DNA from: JALZCH01 sp036387135
GTDB taxonomy: Bacteria > Acidobacteriota > Blastocatellia > Pyrinomonadales > Pyrinomonadaceae
Length of the DNA stretch: 64,000 bases
Assembly (NCBI GenBank): GCA_036387135.1
Contig: DASVUH010000057.1
Coordinates: forward strand, 1-64,000
Direction: 5' to 3'
Under the pieces are notes generated by a model that was not told the DNA's origin, did no database searches, and saw only the letters and a list, made by a program, of their open reading frames with translations. The position numbers and the translations under genes are program-made. Below are positions 62,988-64,000 of this stretch, one piece after another. How positions within the stretch are numbered: position 1 is the stretch's first letter; each line of letters starts with the position of its first letter.

Positions 62988-64000
62988 ATGCGAAAAATTG
63001 TTTTATTAATGTTCGTTTTAACGGCAGTTTTGACAAATGCCTGTGTCAACGCCCCGCAAAACGGTAACACCGCCGCCGGTCAACCGCAAAACACGGGCGC
63101 CAAGATTAAAATCGGTTTTGCGATGGACACGGTTAAAGAAGAGCGCTGGCAGCGTGACCGGGATGCGTTTGAAAAGCATTGCAGAGAGTTAAATGTGGAC
63201 TGCGTCGTGACGGTCGCCAACAATAGTGCCGAACGGCAGGCGAACGATGTCGAAAATCTTTTGACACAAGGCGTTAACGTTCTCGTCATCGCGCCGCACG
63301 ACGCGACGCAAGCCGCTTCGATGGTTGATAAAGCCAAAGCTCAAAACGTGCCGGTAATCAGCTACGACCGGCTAATAAATTCCGATAAAATTGACCTTTA
63401 TATTTCCCACCAGGTTCCGGTTATCGGCAGAAAAATGGCTGAATACGCTTTGCAGAAAAAACCGAGCGGAAATTACGTGATGGTTTACGGCGCTTCGACC
63501 GATAACAACTCTCACATTATGAAAAAAGCGCAACTTGAGGTTTTAAAAGCTCAACCGGGTGTTAAAATCGTCGCCGAACAGCATATTCCCGATTGGAGTC
63601 GTGAACAGGCTTTGAATTTCGCCGAAAACACTTTGACGCAGCAAGGCGACAAAGTTGACGTATTCGTAGTTTCCAACGACGGAATGGCTTCCGGCGTGAT
63701 TGCCGCTTTGGACAAAAGAGGTTTGAGCGGAAAAATTCTCGTCACCGGACAAGACGCCGACAAACCCGCGCTGCAATCAATCGCCGAAGGCAAGCAGACA
63801 ATGACCGTCTATAAACCGATTATTCCGCTCGCCAACAGCGCGGTTGAAGCGGCAATAAAGCTTGCGAAAAAAGAGTCTTTGAGCGGCGTAACCCAGTTTC
63901 AAAACGATGCTATCAAAAAGAGCGTTCCGGCAACTTTGCTCGAAGTCGTCTCGGTTGATAAAGACAATCTGATGCAGACCGTAATCAAAGACGGCTACGC
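62988..64000 (+). CDS. Xylose-type sugar ABC transporter binding lipoprotein, 3' truncated
   Basis: Partial gene (337 codons and 2 bases) cut by the window end. The ATG at 62988 follows CTGGAGCAGAAAAA. A lipoprotein signal (MRKIVLLMFVLTAVLTNAC) precedes a periplasmic-binding-protein fold of the XylF/ribose type: IGFAMDTVKEERWQRDRD, LVIAPHDATQAA, PVISYDRLI, NDGMASGVIAAL, TGQDADKPALQSI and MTVYKPI. Known XylF proteins deliver xylose to XylHG; other pentoses are possible. Permease and ATPase would lie beyond the window. Confidence 0.9.
   Translation, partial: MRKIVLLMFVLTAVLTNACVNAPQNGNTAAGQPQNTGAKIKIGFAMDTVKEERWQRDRDAFEKHCRELNVDCVVTVANNSAERQANDVENLLTQGVNVLVIAPHDATQAASMVDKAKAQNVPVISYDRLINSDKIDLYISHQVPVIGRKMAEYALQKKPSGNYVMVYGASTDNNSHIMKKAQLEVLKAQPGVKIVAEQHIPDWSREQALNFAENTLTQQGDKVDVFVVSNDGMASGVIAALDKRGLSGKILVTGQDADKPALQSIAEGKQTMTVYKPIIPLANSAVEAAIKLAKKESLSGVTQFQNDAIKKSVPATLLEVVSVDKDNLMQTVIKDGY

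Noticed and set aside
1..64000. tRNA, rRNA or prophage genes
   Set aside because: None recognised on either strand; no integrase or phage structural gene seen.

Overview
This window reads as bacterial chromosome at roughly 50% G+C. The gene content (a long leftward mraZ-to-murC cell-wall cluster, a small fucose/rhamnose-type microcompartment locus with three pentamer paralogues, split glycine dehydrogenase gcvPA/gcvPB, many signal-peptide proteins with short helical or beta-helix bodies, and Uma2 and CSLREA-type proteins) suggests an Acidobacteriota member, probably class Blastocatellia. That assignment is inference from gene content; no rRNA or tRNA gene is visible.

Layout. 1-11.8 kb (minus): dcw division and peptidoglycan operon mraZ-rsmH-ftsL-like-ftsI-murF-mraY-murD-ftsW-murG-murC, driven by a TTGACA-N17-TAGTAT promoter followed by three TGG boxes at exact 10-bp spacing (an MraZ operator). 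12-15.5 kb (plus): ZIP metal transporter, TPM-domain protein, nucleotidyltransferase-fold protein and LemA lipoprotein. 15.5-19 kb (minus): microcompartment operon with class II aldolase, Uma2 protein, one hexamer shell protein, three EutN/CcmL pentamer proteins, DoxX and a small Cys-tailed protein. 19-22 kb: small membrane protein and Rex repressor (minus), ruvA-ruvB (plus). 22-26 kb: large membrane protein with a Cys-repeat domain and a secreted beta-helix lyase-like protein. 26-36 kb: gyrA, PilZ protein, zinc-ribbon protein, PlsC acyltransferase, Ser/Thr kinase, secreted helical protein, CSLREA beta-helix protein and a HhH-GPD glycosylase. 36-44 kb (plus): gcvT, zinc-ribbon protein, gcvH and gcvPA, then a Tat-exported class V aminotransferase-fold protein and a type II restriction-modification pair, then gcvPB. 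44-51 kb (plus): stress glycine-zipper protein, unknown protein, NHL-propeller protein, secreted HELLH protein, and a NACHT NTase with a C-terminal pentapeptide-repeat domain (putative defence protein). 51-64 kb: prolyl oligopeptidase, GT2 glycosyltransferase and partner membrane protein, RecQ, CPBP protease, SDR epimerase and UDP-glucose dehydrogenase (surface polysaccharide precursors), two tandem FecR-like membrane proteins, and a 3'-truncated xylose-type sugar-binding lipoprotein.

The most striking structure is not a gene. Nine gaps between co-directional genes carry tandem arrays of mostly 7-bp units, usually as two facing inverted arms around a short loop (loci A-I below). The unit sequence differs at each locus but matches between the two arms of one locus, and three loops share the 10-mer GAATTTCTTT. 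The arrays run into neighbouring genes and supply stop codons, C-terminal residues or a start codon. They resemble the heptanucleotide STRR repeats known from cyanobacteria, but here they are organised as intercistronic hairpins. Other points to follow up are the 126-bp in-frame duplication in the NACHT gene, the restriction-modification pair splitting the gcv operon, a terminator whose stem contains the next gene's start codon, and a terminator-like hairpin in the gyrA leader.
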